Notes: generated by a model not told the origin, from the letters alone. DNA of 64,000 nucleotides from Pseudomonas tensinigenes (GCF_014268445.2 NZ_CP077089.1:424501-488500), one strand, 5' to 3'. Numbered from the stretch's first letter, positions 40,430 through 49,495 are shown. Made by a program: numbers and translations.

Positions 40430-40824
40430 GGATGACCTCCGTTGTCGGGTTGGCTCAAGATCAAGATCAAAAGATCGCAGCCTTCGGCAGCTCCTACGGG
40501 GGAATGCGTCCTTGAATTACCCTTGTAGGAGCTGCCGAAGACTGCGATCTCTAGCGGTATTAACTAAGAGCTAATGGTTATAAATAATCTTTAATAAGTT
40601 AGTTTTAGAGATAAGCAGCGCCATTTAAGGCTTCCAGCCCACACGCATCCAATGCATTCGAAGAATATTTTCGATGCTGTTAATGCATACGCCGCTGCAA
40701 GCCCCGTTAATGCTTGCTTAGCGTTAAAAGCTATAAAAATGTGCATTTATAGTATTTAAGCGAAGGTATCCATTCGGCCTACTTTCGGTTCCTCAACGCC
40801 CGTCGTGATCAAGGAGCTGCACTC
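40430..40824. promoter_or_regulatory. Divergent atsB/atsR intergenic region
   Basis: A 395-bp stretch with no gene. It holds a REP hairpin (40472-40550), then a very AT-rich region (about 40560-40765) expected to carry sulfur-regulated promoters. Within it are near-palindromic CGAAGAATATTTTCG (40668-40682) and the arms CTATAAA/TTTATAG (40731-40737, 40746-40752). They may be sites for the LysR-type regulator(s) encoded nearby; binding is not shown by sequence alone. Confidence 0.5.
40472..40550. repeat. REP doublet, GATCGCAGCC...GGCTGCGATC type
   Basis: Inverted arms AGATCGCAGCCTTCGGCAGC and a near-complement ending GACTGCGATCT upstream of atsB; same family as 25257-25324. Confidence 0.85.
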
Positions 40825-41838
40825 ATGAACCTTCCCTTTAAACGCGTTTTCAGCCTGTTTGCCGTGCCTGCTCTGGCGGGCCTGCTGGCGTTCACCGCGC
40901 ATGCCGACGAACTCAAGGAAATCAGAATCGCCGTGCCCGACCTGAGCGCCGGAACCCAGCACAGCGGCGGCGGTGTGGTGGATGTGCTGCGCGATCAGCA
41001 GATTTTTGAAAAAGCTTTCGCCGATCAGGGCATCAAGATTCAGTGGAGTTTCTTCAAAGGTGCCGGGCCGGTGATCAACGAGGCATTTGCCAACGGTCAG
41101 GTTGATCTGGCGTATCTGGGCGATCTGGCGGCGATCATCGGCAAGTCCAATGGCCTGGATACGCGTTTGCTCAGCGCCAGTGCGCGTGGGGTAAAACAGT
41201 ATTTGGGCGTGGTACCGGGCTCCGGAATCAAGACTCTGCAGGACCTGAAAGGTAAACGCGTGGCGATCTTCCGCGGCACAGCAACCCAGTTGTCGTTTGA
41301 CGCGGCGCTGGCCAGTCAGGGCTTGAGCGAGAAGGATCTGAAAGTCATCAATCTGGATTTCAACGCAGCGGTCGCAGCGCTGGCGGCGAAGCAGATCGAT
41401 GCGTCATGGGGCAGCTCCGGGTTGACCGCATTGCAGGCCAAAGGTCTGGCCGAGCTACCGCTCAATACCAAGGATCTCGGCGGCGCGGGTAGTGTGCAGT
41501 CGGTGCTGGTCGGCACCGGCAAGTTTGTCGATGCGCATCCGGAGGCGGTGGCGAAATTGCTCAAGGCGCAACAGCAGGCGGTTGAGTGGCTGACCGAGGA
41601 CAGCAACAAGGCGGCTTACGTGCAACTGGTCTCGGGTTTGGCCAGTTATCCACCGGTGATCCTGACCCAGGATCTGCAGGATCAGAAATTGAGCGAAGTG
41701 TTCCCGTCGACACTGGATCCGGTGTTCCTCGGCAGCTTGCAGGACAAGGTGGATCTGGCGGCGCAGCAGAAGCTGATTCGCAAGCCGTTCAAGGTCAACG
41801 ATTGGGTGGCGCCTGAGTTGGCGGCGGCCAAACTCTGA
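40825..41838 (+). CDS. atsR: AtsR, periplasmic sulfate-ester/sulfonate-binding protein
   Basis: A 337-residue solute-binding protein with a signal peptide (to about residue 27, AHADE) and the aliphatic sulfonate/nitrate-binding (SsuA-like) fold: IAVPDLSAGTQHSGGG, FEKAFADQGIKIQWSFFKGAGPVINEAFANGQVDLAYLGDLAAIIGKS and LKGKRVAIFRGTATQLSFDAALASQG. It is the binding component for AtsBC and delivers sulfate esters. AAGGAG lies 9 bases upstream of the ATG. Here it is divergent from atsBCA rather than the first gene of one operon. Confidence 0.92.
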   Translation: MNLPFKRVFSLFAVPALAGLLAFTAHADELKEIRIAVPDLSAGTQHSGGGVVDVLRDQQIFEKAFADQGIKIQWSFFKGAGPVINEAFANGQVDLAYLGDLAAIIGKSNGLDTRLLSASARGVKQYLGVVPGSGIKTLQDLKGKRVAIFRGTATQLSFDAALASQGLSEKDLKVINLDFNAAVAALAAKQIDASWGSSGLTALQAKGLAELPLNTKDLGGAGSVQSVLVGTGKFVDAHPEAVAKLLKAQQQAVEWLTEDSNKAAYVQLVSGLASYPPVILTQDLQDQKLSEVFPSTLDPVFLGSLQDKVDLAAQQKLIRKPFKVNDWVAPELAAAKL

Positions 41839-41862
41839 ATCTTTAGCGCCTGCTCTGGCCTC

Positions 41863-41954
41863 TTCGCGAGCAGGCTCGCTCCCACAGAGTTCTTCGGTGA
41901 ACACAGATTCTGCATTCACCACCGAACCACTGTGGGAGCGAGCCTGCTCGCGAA
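41863..41954. repeat. REP doublet between atsR and the LysR gene
   Basis: TTCGCGAGCAGGCTCGCTCC and its complement, about 46 bp apart, between convergent genes. The loop itself contains the inner inverted pair TTCGGTGAA / TTCACCACCGAA. Confidence 0.9.
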
Positions 41955-41960
41955 AGGGCC

Positions 41961-42881
41961 CTAAACAGCAACGCTGATCTCCTGCCGGTCCACCGCCACC
42001 AACGTCTCGATCAGCGCCCGCGCCGCCGGCGACAGGCGAAACCCGGTGCGACTGACGATCCCGCAGCGCGCATTCATGCTCTCCAGGTTCTGCGGCAGAT
42101 TGCGCCAGTGCAGCAACACCAGCGAACCCTTGGCAATGTCCTCGACAAACGCCTCTTCCGTGCCCACGCCAATTGCATTCGATTGCAGCACCACTTTGAC
42201 CAGCGCCGGAAAATGCTCGGTCTCGATGGTCGGGGAAAAATCGATGCGCCCACTGAGGTTCGCCAGCAATTTGCGAATCCCCGGCGGGATCAGCGTCGTC
42301 GCCAACGGGTAGTCGAACATGTCGTTGGTCGACAGGCTTTCCTTGGCCAGCAACGGATGCCCCGGCCGGCAGAAAAACACCCCGCGCTTGGGCGTCAGCG
42401 CCTGCGTCTGGAAGTTCGGATCCGACTCGAAATGACGGATGTCGGCGATGAAGAATTCGATCTCTTCACGGCTCAGCGCGCGGCTGAGTTTTTCCCAGTT
42501 ATCCACCTGAAAACAGGTGCGCACTTTCGGGTGCTCGTTGATGAATTGCGCCACCGCATCCGGCACCAGTTTCACCGCTGGCGCCGGGCCGCAACCGAAG
42601 TGCACCTCGCCGGCGTCGAGCTTGGTCATCTGCGTCACTTCAGCACTGAGCAGCGCCGCGCCTTGCACCAGGCTCAAGGCGTGTTGCAGCACCACCTGAC
42701 CCTCGGGCGTGGGGCGCAGGTCCTTGTTGCCGCGATCTACCAGCACGCAGCCGAACTCCTGCTCCAGCCCTTGAATACTGCGGCTGAACGCCGGTTGAGT
42801 GATGCCCATCGCATCCGCCGCGCGGACAAAACTGCGGTGTTCGTTGAGGGCGATGAAGTAGCGCAACTGGCGAAGATCCAT
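41961..42881 (-). CDS. LysR-type regulator divergent from atsK (SftR-like candidate)
   Basis: A 306-residue LysR regulator: N-terminal winged helix (DLRQLRYFIALNEHRSFVRAADAMGITQPAFSRSIQGLEQEFG) and an effector-binding domain. I chose the second ATG (MDLRQLRYF) because GGAA lies 8 bases before it and LysR proteins begin this way; the ATG five codons upstream touches an AGG. It is divergent from atsK with 181 bp between starts. In P. putida S-313 a LysR-type regulator, SftR, controls sulfate-ester genes; position suggests an equivalent, but the name is not proved. Confidence 0.9.
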   Translation of the reverse strand: MDLRQLRYFIALNEHRSFVRAADAMGITQPAFSRSIQGLEQEFGCVLVDRGNKDLRPTPEGQVVLQHALSLVQGAALLSAEVTQMTKLDAGEVHFGCGPAPAVKLVPDAVAQFINEHPKVRTCFQVDNWEKLSRALSREEIEFFIADIRHFESDPNFQTQALTPKRGVFFCRPGHPLLAKESLSTNDMFDYPLATTLIPPGIRKLLANLSGRIDFSPTIETEHFPALVKVVLQSNAIGVGTEEAFVEDIAKGSLVLLHWRNLPQNLESMNARCGIVSRTGFRLSPAARALIETLVAVDRQEISVAV

Positions 42882-42948
42882 ATGCTTTTCCGGCATCCTA
42901 AAAATAGCTCGAAGGCATTTGCGACGAGGGTTGCTAGAGGTTTTAAAT

Positions 42949-42963
42949 GCAAGCTCTTATTCC
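42949..42963 (+). promoter_or_regulatory. Shared element GCAAGCTCTTATTCC upstream of atsK
   Basis: GCAAGCTCTTATTCC lies about 100 bp before the atsK start. GCAATCTCTTAT, matching 11 of the first 12 bases, lies about 92 bp before the TonB-receptor start, and CTTATTCC recurs at 54390 and 59134. It is a candidate sulfur-starvation promoter or regulator site. Confidence 0.5.
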
Positions 42964-42981
42964 GTCAACGAAGCATGTGAA

Positions 42982-43011
42982 TATCTATTAGATGTAAATG
43001 GAATATAGATA
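42982..43011. promoter_or_regulatory. Inverted repeat TATCTAT-N16-ATAGATA upstream of atsK
   Basis: Perfect 7-bp arms (42982-42988 and 43005-43011) separated by 16 bp, 52 bp before the atsK ATG and in the promoter shared with the divergent LysR gene. It has the dyad character of LysR-type binding sites (T-N11-A is not exact), or could be fortuitous in this AT-rich stretch. Confidence 0.4.
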
Positions 43012-43062
43012 GAGCGTTGTTTCGCTGCCGTCCAACCGTAAGCAGTCGATGAGGGTCTACCC

Positions 43063-43971
43063 ATGAGCAATGCCGCACTCGCAGTAAAACCCGCTGTCCA
43101 CGCGCTGGAGATTCATCCGGTCGCCGGTCGTATCGGCGCCGAGATCCGTGGCGTGCATTTGTCCGGTGAGCTGGACGCCGCCACCGTCGAAGCTATCCAG
43201 CAGGCGCTGGTTCAGTACAAAGTCGTGTTCTTCCGTGAGCAGACCCAGCTTGATGATCAGCGTCAGGAAGCCTTCGCCCATCTGCTCGGCGAGCCAGTGG
43301 CGCACCCGACCGTCCCGTCCCGTGAGGGCACCCGTTATCTGCTGGAACTGGACGGCGCTGAAGGCCAGCGTGCCAACTCCTGGCACACCGACGTGACCTT
43401 CGTCGACGCCTACCCGAAAGCCTCGATCCTGCGCTCGGTGGTGGCCCCGGCCTTCGGCGGCGACACCCTGTGGGCGAACACCGCGACGGCGTACAACGGC
43501 TTGCCAGCCGAGCTGCGTGAGCTGGCCGACAAACTGGTCGCCGTGCACAGCAACGAATACGACTATGCCAGCGCCAAGCCGGACGTCTCGGCGGAGAAGC
43601 TTGAGCGCTATCGCAAGGTCTTCACCTCTACCGTTTACGAGACTGAGCACCCGGTGGTCCGCGTGCATCCGATCAGTGGCGAAAAGAGCTTGCTGCTGGG
43701 GCATTTCGTCAAACGTATCAAGGGTTATTCGCAGGCGGATTCGGCGCATCTGTTCGGGCTGTTGCAGAGCCATGTGATCCGCCAGGAAAACACCGTGCGC
43801 TGGCGCTGGAAGACGGGTGATGTGGCGATCTGGGATAACCGTTCGACGCAGCACTATGCGATTGATGATTACGGCACTCAGGATCGGGTGGTGCGTCGGG
43901 TGACGCTCAAGGGGGAAGTGCCGGTGGGCGCGAATGGGCAGCGTAGTCAGACCATCAAAGGTCGTGACTGA
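43063..43971 (+). CDS. atsK: AtsK, 2-oxoglutarate-dependent alkylsulfatase
   Basis: A 302-residue Fe(II)/2-oxoglutarate dioxygenase of the TauD/AtsK family. The metal triad is H108-x-D110 (in SWHTDVTF) and H264 (in STQHYAIDD); Arg275 and Arg279 (DRVVRRV) are placed as the cosubstrate-binding arginines of P. putida AtsK, and the overall sequence reads nearly collinearly with that enzyme as I remember it. It oxidatively cleaves alkyl sulfate esters (e.g. 2-ethylhexyl sulfate) to aldehyde and sulfate. It is monocistronic, divergent from a LysR gene. GAGGG lies 7 bases before the start. Confidence 0.95.
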   Translation: MSNAALAVKPAVHALEIHPVAGRIGAEIRGVHLSGELDAATVEAIQQALVQYKVVFFREQTQLDDQRQEAFAHLLGEPVAHPTVPSREGTRYLLELDGAEGQRANSWHTDVTFVDAYPKASILRSVVAPAFGGDTLWANTATAYNGLPAELRELADKLVAVHSNEYDYASAKPDVSAEKLERYRKVFTSTVYETEHPVVRVHPISGEKSLLLGHFVKRIKGYSQADSAHLFGLLQSHVIRQENTVRWRWKTGDVAIWDNRSTQHYAIDDYGTQDRVVRRVTLKGEVPVGANGQRSQTIKGRD

Positions 43972-43981
43972 AGATCAACAT

Positions 43982-44161
43982 CCCCTCACCCCAGCCCTCT
44001 CCCAGAGGGAGAGGGAGCCGACCGAGTTGTCTCCCGTTATGCATCGACCTGAAAGATCTTTATCGATTATGGATTCGGTGAGGCACGATCAGGTCGGTGT
44101 ACCTCTGAAATATCCCCCATTCAGTCCCCTCTCCCTCTGGGAGAGGGTTAGGGTGAGGGGC
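43982..44161. repeat. Large inverted repeat element (one unit)
   Basis: CCCCTCACCCCAGCCCTCTC at the left pairs with GAGAGGGTTAGGGTGAGGGG at the right, with GAGCCGACCGAG, CATCGACCTGAAAGA, GATTATGGATTC and CAGGTCGGTGTACC inside. Same family as 36201-36379 but in opposite orientation. No gene. Confidence 0.85.
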
Positions 44162-44169
44162 TCTTCCCG

Positions 44170-45786
44170 CTACCAAACACCAATCTGAACAACCTTCTCG
44201 GTCTCCGGCTCACCGTAGCGAAACCGCTGCCCGCGCAAATCTATCTCCCGATGACTGATCGTGGTGCGCCGCTTCAACCCGCGCACCCACTCAAACAAAT
44301 ACGCCGCATGTTCCTCGCGCACCGCCGCGAATTCCGGGTCATCGCCCAAGTCGCGCAACTCCTGCGGGTCATTCAACAGGTCAAACAACTGCGGTCGGAA
44401 ACCGTCGTACGCCAGGTATTTCCAGCGCTCGCTACGCACCATGGTCATGCGGCAACGGTCGATCGGCTGGCCCAAACGCTCACGCGCCGGCGCCTGGAAG
44501 GCGTAGTCGTATTCACTGATTGCATAGCGGCGCCAGTCCGGATGTTCACCGTGCAGAAGCGGGATCAACGAACGCCCTTCAAGCCGATGCTCCGCCCCCG
44601 GCAATCCCAATGCCTGAAGAAACGTCGGCAACGCATCGATGGTTTCCGCCAGTCGATCATCCACCGTTCCGCGCGTGACATCCGCCGCCGCCCGAGGGTC
44701 GCGCACGATCAACGGCACGCCCACCGCCTGCTCCAGCAAAAATTCCTTCTCGCCCAGCCAGTGATCACCGAGAAAGTCGCCGTGATCGCTGGTAAACACG
44801 ATCAGCGTGTCATCCCAGCGTCCGTTGCTTTGCAGAAAATCGAACAGCCGTCCGAGTTGATCATCCACTTGCTTGATCAGGCCCATGTACGTAGGGATTA
44901 CAGTCAATCGTACTGAATCGCGGGAAAAGTTGAGGCTTTCCTCATGCTGGCGAAAAGCAGTGTATACGGGGTGTTTGCTGGCTTCGGAGGGCGTCGCCCG
45001 GACCGCTTCGAGAATCGATTTCGTACTGTACAAGGCGTGGTACGGAGCTGGTACGATGTAGGGCCAGTGCGGTTTGATATAGGAAAGGTGTAAACACCAC
45101 GATTTCTCGCCTTGCTCGGTGATGAAGTCGATGGCTCGATTTGTAGTGTAGACAGTCTCTGAGTGTTGCTCGGGAATTCGTGCTGGCAAATTCGCATGAC
45201 GCATTTTCCAGCCGCTGAGGATTTCGCCGTTTTCGCCTTCGGCGGCATTGACCCAGTCGTGCCAGGGGTTTTTGCCGTCGAAGCCGTGTTCACGCAGGTA
45301 ATGGGTGTAGGGCGCGGATTCGCGTTTGTCGTCGAACAGCGGGTCGTCGGGGTAGATGCCGTCGTGGCGCATGTAGGGTTCGAAACCGACTTCGTTGAGG
45401 ATTTCGGCCTGTTCGCTCTCGGGGTTGATCGCCAGACGCTGCAAGGCATCGACATTCGCCGTGGCGTGGGTCTTGCCTACCAGCGCGGTACGAATGCCGT
45501 GCGGGCGCAGGTAATCGCCAATCGTCAGTTCTTCCAGCGGCAGCGGCACGGCGTTCCACGCCACTTGATGGCTGCTGACATAACGTCCGGTGTAGGCCGA
45601 CATCCGCGATGGGCCGCAGATCGTGCCTTGGGTGTAGGCGCGGCTGAAACGAACGCCGGCAGCGGCGAGGCGATCGATATTTGGTGTGTGCAGATGCGGA
45701 TGGCCGTAGCAGGACAGGTAATCGCGGCGCAGTTGATCGCACATGATGTACAGCACGTTGCGCACGGGGTTTGGCGGGGTGGGCAT
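44170..45786 (-). CDS. Type-I sulfatase / phosphonate monoester hydrolase-like protein
   Basis: A 538-residue alkaline-phosphatase-superfamily hydrolase. DQLRRD near the N-terminus supplies metal-binding Asp residues; Cys57 in GTICGPSRMSAYTGR is the formylglycine site (CxPxR), and FTSDHGDFLGDHWLGEKEF gives further ligands. By length and Cys57 position it resembles phosphonate monoester hydrolases/choline-sulfatase-type enzymes more than AtsA. Substrate unknown; location in the ats cluster argues for a sulfate ester. No signal peptide. GTG 45795 is an alternative start; I preferred ATG 45786. Codons between about 44880 and 45210 are A/T-richer than the rest, suggesting a mosaic segment. Confidence 0.9.
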   Translation of the reverse strand: MPTPPNPVRNVLYIMCDQLRRDYLSCYGHPHLHTPNIDRLAAAGVRFSRAYTQGTICGPSRMSAYTGRYVSSHQVAWNAVPLPLEELTIGDYLRPHGIRTALVGKTHATANVDALQRLAINPESEQAEILNEVGFEPYMRHDGIYPDDPLFDDKRESAPYTHYLREHGFDGKNPWHDWVNAAEGENGEILSGWKMRHANLPARIPEQHSETVYTTNRAIDFITEQGEKSWCLHLSYIKPHWPYIVPAPYHALYSTKSILEAVRATPSEASKHPVYTAFRQHEESLNFSRDSVRLTVIPTYMGLIKQVDDQLGRLFDFLQSNGRWDDTLIVFTSDHGDFLGDHWLGEKEFLLEQAVGVPLIVRDPRAAADVTRGTVDDRLAETIDALPTFLQALGLPGAEHRLEGRSLIPLLHGEHPDWRRYAISEYDYAFQAPARERLGQPIDRCRMTMVRSERWKYLAYDGFRPQLFDLLNDPQELRDLGDDPEFAAVREEHAAYLFEWVRGLKRRTTISHREIDLRGQRFRYGEPETEKVVQIGVW

Positions 45787-45902
45787 GGGGTTCACCGGTC
45801 AATGGGACAGGCGAGGGTTTTCGCTTTCGGTGGGGGTTTTCGGCAAGTGCATTTGGGGAATGGGTTTTATGCAGGAAATGCATCGTTGCCTGTGCTGGCC
45901 TC

Positions 45903-45992
45903 TTCGCGAGCAGGCTCGCTCCCACAATGGATTGTGGTGAATGCCGCATGTGTGATCGCCACTAACCCTGTGGGAGCGAGCCTGCTCGCGAA
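45903..45992. repeat. REP doublet between sulfatase and LysR genes
   Basis: TTCGCGAGCAGGCTCGCTCC and its complement inverted about 45 bp apart. It follows the LysR gene and precedes the sulfatase in transcriptional order (both minus strand). Confidence 0.9.
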
Positions 45993-46001
45993 AGCGTCAT
46001 C

Positions 46002-46946
46002 TCAGACAGCAAAATTCTCCAGTGAACAGACTTCCTCATCCACCGCATCAATCGCCTTGATCTGCTCAATCATCGCCTCGGCCAACGGCGACAACCGATA
46101 CCCCGCCCGGCTGACAATCCCATAGCGGGTGTACAGCTCCTCAAGATCATCGGCCAACCCTTCAATGCGCAAACACACCAGCTCACCCTTGGCTTGATGC
46201 AGCGCATCGGAATACGCCCCGACAATTCCGATCGCATCCGAACGCAGCACCACGCTGAGCAGGCTCGAGCTGTTTTCACACTCCACATTGGGTGTGAAAT
46301 CCGGCCGCCCACTGAGGTCGACTATGACTTTGCGCAGGTTCGGCGGACGAATACTTACCGCCAAGGGATAGCTCATCAATTGCTCGGCGGTGACCCGCTC
46401 AAACCCGGCCAAAGGGTGGCCGGCACGGCAACAGAAATGCCATTTACGCGGCCGCAACCGGTGGGTCTGGTAATCCGGATCCGCCTCGAAGTGCCGAGTG
46501 TCCGCGACGAAAAATTCAAACTCTTCGCTGAGTAACCGCTTGCTCAGACTCTGCCAGTCATCGACCTGAAACTGCACCCGCGCTTTCGGATAGCGGCCGA
46601 TGAAGCTGCCAATCGCCCGAGGGATCAAACCCGCCGCCGGCGCCGGCCCACAACCGAAGCGTAATTCCCCCGCTTCCAGCCCATTGAACTGGCTGATCTC
46701 GTTGGCCATCTGCTGCGCGCCACTGACCAGTCGCCGTGCGTGCTCCAGCAGCACCTGGCCCTGTTTGGTCGGCGGTAATTCCTTGCGCCCGCGATCAACC
46801 AACTGACAGCCGACGCTGTGCTCCAGCGCCTGAATGCTGCGGCTGAACGCCGACTGCGACAGGTTCACCGCCTGCGCGCCGGCGACGAAGCTGCGTTGTT
46901 CAGCCAAGGCGATGAAGTGACGAAGTTGGCGCAAGTCGATATGCAT
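46002..46946 (-). CDS. LysR-type regulator divergent from the TonB-dependent receptor
   Basis: A 314-residue LysR regulator beginning MHIDLRQLRHFIALAEQRSFVAGAQAVNLSQSAFSRSIQALE (winged helix), with an effector domain whose layout (FGCGPAPAAGLIPRAIGSF, VADTRHFEADPDYQTH, RAGHPLAGF) closely parallels that of the LysR protein at 41961-42881 (FGCGPAPAVKLVPDAVAQF, IADIRHFESDPNFQTQ, RPGHPLLAK). The two are therefore paralogues likely sensing related ligands. It is divergent from the receptor gene (165 bp between starts), which it probably regulates. Confidence 0.93.
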   Translation of the reverse strand: MHIDLRQLRHFIALAEQRSFVAGAQAVNLSQSAFSRSIQALEHSVGCQLVDRGRKELPPTKQGQVLLEHARRLVSGAQQMANEISQFNGLEAGELRFGCGPAPAAGLIPRAIGSFIGRYPKARVQFQVDDWQSLSKRLLSEEFEFFVADTRHFEADPDYQTHRLRPRKWHFCCRAGHPLAGFERVTAEQLMSYPLAVSIRPPNLRKVIVDLSGRPDFTPNVECENSSSLLSVVLRSDAIGIVGAYSDALHQAKGELVCLRIEGLADDLEELYTRYGIVSRAGYRLSPLAEAMIEQIKAIDAVDEEVCSLENFAV

Positions 46947-46971
46947 TTTTCACATAAAAAATATCCGGGAA

Positions 46972-46988
46972 ATGCATTGGATATGCAT
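46972..46988. promoter_or_regulatory. Direct ATGCAT repeats in the LysR/TonB-receptor promoter
   Basis: ATGCAT at 46972-46977 and again at 46983-46988, 11 bp apart (one helical turn), with a third copy at the LysR start (46942-46947). ATGCAT is self-complementary, so the pair forms a dyad typical of an autoregulatory LysR site. Unproven. Confidence 0.4.
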
Positions 46989-47008
46989 TACGTCGACTCC
47001 TTATAAAG

Positions 47009-47020
47009 GCAATCTCTTAT
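47009..47020 (+). promoter_or_regulatory. Shared element GCAATCTCTTAT upstream of the TonB receptor
   Basis: It differs at one base from GCAAGCTCTTAT upstream of atsK and lies at a similar distance (about 92 bp) from the receptor start; see 42949-42963. Confidence 0.5.
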
Positions 47021-47111
47021 GCAGTAAATATTTGTAAAACCATAAATAAATAACTTAAAAGAATATGCAGCGCTGATGATGTCTGTGTGTTTTTTGACCA
47101 GGAGCCGCGTC

Positions 47112-49472
47112 ATGAGTCCGTTGAACCTTGCGTCACCCTTAACGCCACGACGGCTCAAACGCCTGCCTCTGGCCCTGTTGCTGGCAGGGAGCGCGAGCTG
47201 GACTCACGGTTACGCCGCCGAAGCAGAAACCCCGGCGCCAGTGCCGGCTGGCAAGCCTGCCGCCAACAGTTCACAACTGGAAACCGTGACCGTCACCACC
47301 CGCCGCCGCGAGGAAAGTTCGCAGGACGTACCGACGCCCATGAGCGTGGTCAGCGGGCAGAATCTGGAGACGCAGCGGGTCTACCGGATTCAGGATTTGC
47401 AACAACTGGTGCCCAGCGTCAACGTCGCCTACATGCACGCACGCCAGTCCAGCGTGTCGATCCGGGGCTTGGGTAATAACCCTGCAAGTGATGGACTGGA
47501 AGGCAGCGTCGGCCTGTACATCGACAACGTCTATCTGGGCCGCCCGGGGATGGCGGTGTTTGACTTGATGGACATCGAACAGCTTGAAGTCTTGCGGGGG
47601 CCGCAGGGCACGCTGTTCGGCAAAAACACCACCGCCGGGGTGATCAACATCAGCACCCGCGCGCCAACCTTCACGCCTGAGCGCAGCATCGAAACCTCGG
47701 TCGGCGAGGACGGGTATTTCCAGACCAAGGGCACGATTTCCGGCCCGCTCAACGATCAACTGGCCGGGCGTTTTTCGGCCTATCGCACCCGTAGCGACGG
47801 CGACATCAAAAACGAATACGACGGCCATGATCTCAACGGTGGCTCGCGCGAGGGCTTCCGCGCGCAAATGCTGTTCAAGCCCAACGAAGATTTCAACCTG
47901 CGCTGGATCGGTGACTACAACGAAGAGGATTCCAGCGCCGGCACCCGCGTGCTCTACAACACCGGGCCGACCATCAACGGCGTCAACCTGTACCAATCGC
48001 GCGCCAACGCGGCCGGGGCAACATTGGTCAACGGTTCGCACCGCAAGGTCAATCTGGACAACGACCAGCATGTCACCGTGCATCAGGGCGGCACGTCGGT
48101 GGAGGCCAACTGGACGCTGCCGAGCGACTTCACACTGACCTCGATCAGCTCCTATCGCTTCTGGAATTTCACCCCGCGCAACGACGACGGCCTCAACGTA
48201 CCGGCGAGTTACAACGCCGGGGTGTCGGTGGAAGACAAACAGTATTCGCAGGAATTTCGCTTGGCCTCGCCCAAGGGTGAGTTCTTCGATTACGTCGTCG
48301 GCGCCTATTACTTCGGTTCGGACCTGGACAACAAATCCTTCGCCTATTACGGCCCGCAAGCCGATATCTGGAATGGCACGCCGGCCGGTGCGCTGGCCAA
48401 CGTCACCAGTGTTGGCAACGGCCATATCAAGACCGACAGCTTTGCGCTGTTCGCCCAAGGCACATGGCACCTCACCGAGCGGCTGGATTTCACCGCCGGG
48501 GTGCGTGGCACCTATGAAGAAAAAAACGCCTGGGTCACGCGCAATGCGCCGGTCGGCGGCGCGTCAGTCACGGGCGCTGCGGCCACGGCGCGACGCGGTC
48601 GTGCCGGCGCTTACGATTCCGGCGACTTGAATCAGTACAGCTCCAGTCCTTCCGGGTTGCTCAACCTCAGCTATCGCATCACCGATGATGTGCTCGGTTA
48701 CGCCACGCTGTCCCACGGCGAGAAATCCGGCGGGGTCAACCTCGCCGTCGGTTCCGCTCCGGTGGCCGGCGCCGACTCGCTGCTGATCGGCACCGAACGT
48801 GCGAACAACGCCGAACTCGGCTTCAAGAGCACGCTGTGGGACCACCGTCTGCAGCTCAACGCCAACGTCTTCTGGACCCAGGTCAACGCTTACCAGACCA
48901 ATGCCTACGACGCAGAAAATCGCGTGCAGTACCTGACCAACGCCGGTTCCGTGCGTTCGCGCGGCGTCGAGTTCGAAAGCACGGTGATCCCGCTGCGCGG
49001 CCTGACCCTGAACATCAACGGCTCCTACAACGACGTCAGCTACCTCTCGTACAAAGATGCCCCGTGCCCGCCGGAAGTCAGCCAGGCGCCGGGCGCTCCA
49101 GCGTCTTGCGATCTCAGCGGCCATCAAGTGGTCGGCGCTTCGAAGTGGATCGGTAACGCCAACGGCGAATACAAATGGAATCTGGATAACGGCTTCGAAC
49201 CTTACGTCACCGCGAGCTATGCATTCCGTTCGAAAGCCGTCGGCACGGTCGAGGATTCCGACTACGGCCAGATCCCGAGTTACGCCGTGGTCAACTTCTC
49301 CACCGGCCTGCGCGGCGACTTCAACCAAGGTCAGTGGGACGTGTCGCTGTGGCTGAAAAACGCCTTCGACAAAACCTACTACACAACCCTGTGGACGGGC
49401 GGCAACGGCGGCTATGAAGGCCTGCTCGGCACACCGCGCACGCTAGGCGTCACCGGTCGCTACGACTTCTGA
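47112..49472 (+). CDS. TonB-dependent outer-membrane receptor (probable sulfate-ester uptake)
   Basis: A 786-residue receptor: signal peptide (to about residue 36), TonB box-like LETVTVTTRRREE (near residues 55-67), plug domain (QDVPTPMSVVSGQNLE, RGLGNNPASDG, LRGPQGTLFGKNTTAGVINI) and a 22-stranded barrel ending in Phe (VTGRYDF). It imports a substrate too large or scarce for porins, using proton-motive force via TonB. ATG 47112 follows CAGGAG; an ATG 12 codons upstream lacks a good site. Its divergent LysR gene, the arylsulfotransferase 23 bp downstream and the ats neighbourhood point to a sulfated compound; the substrate is inferred. Confidence 0.92.
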   Translation: MSPLNLASPLTPRRLKRLPLALLLAGSASWTHGYAAEAETPAPVPAGKPAANSSQLETVTVTTRRREESSQDVPTPMSVVSGQNLETQRVYRIQDLQQLVPSVNVAYMHARQSSVSIRGLGNNPASDGLEGSVGLYIDNVYLGRPGMAVFDLMDIEQLEVLRGPQGTLFGKNTTAGVINISTRAPTFTPERSIETSVGEDGYFQTKGTISGPLNDQLAGRFSAYRTRSDGDIKNEYDGHDLNGGSREGFRAQMLFKPNEDFNLRWIGDYNEEDSSAGTRVLYNTGPTINGVNLYQSRANAAGATLVNGSHRKVNLDNDQHVTVHQGGTSVEANWTLPSDFTLTSISSYRFWNFTPRNDDGLNVPASYNAGVSVEDKQYSQEFRLASPKGEFFDYVVGAYYFGSDLDNKSFAYYGPQADIWNGTPAGALANVTSVGNGHIKTDSFALFAQGTWHLTERLDFTAGVRGTYEEKNAWVTRNAPVGGASVTGAAATARRGRAGAYDSGDLNQYSSSPSGLLNLSYRITDDVLGYATLSHGEKSGGVNLAVGSAPVAGADSLLIGTERANNAELGFKSTLWDHRLQLNANVFWTQVNAYQTNAYDAENRVQYLTNAGSVRSRGVEFESTVIPLRGLTLNINGSYNDVSYLSYKDAPCPPEVSQAPGAPASCDLSGHQVVGASKWIGNANGEYKWNLDNGFEPYVTASYAFRSKAVGTVEDSDYGQIPSYAVVNFSTGLRGDFNQGQWDVSLWLKNAFDKTYYTTLWTGGNGGYEGLLGTPRTLGVTGRYDF

Positions 49473-49495
49473 TTCGTCACTCAAGGAGCTGCATC

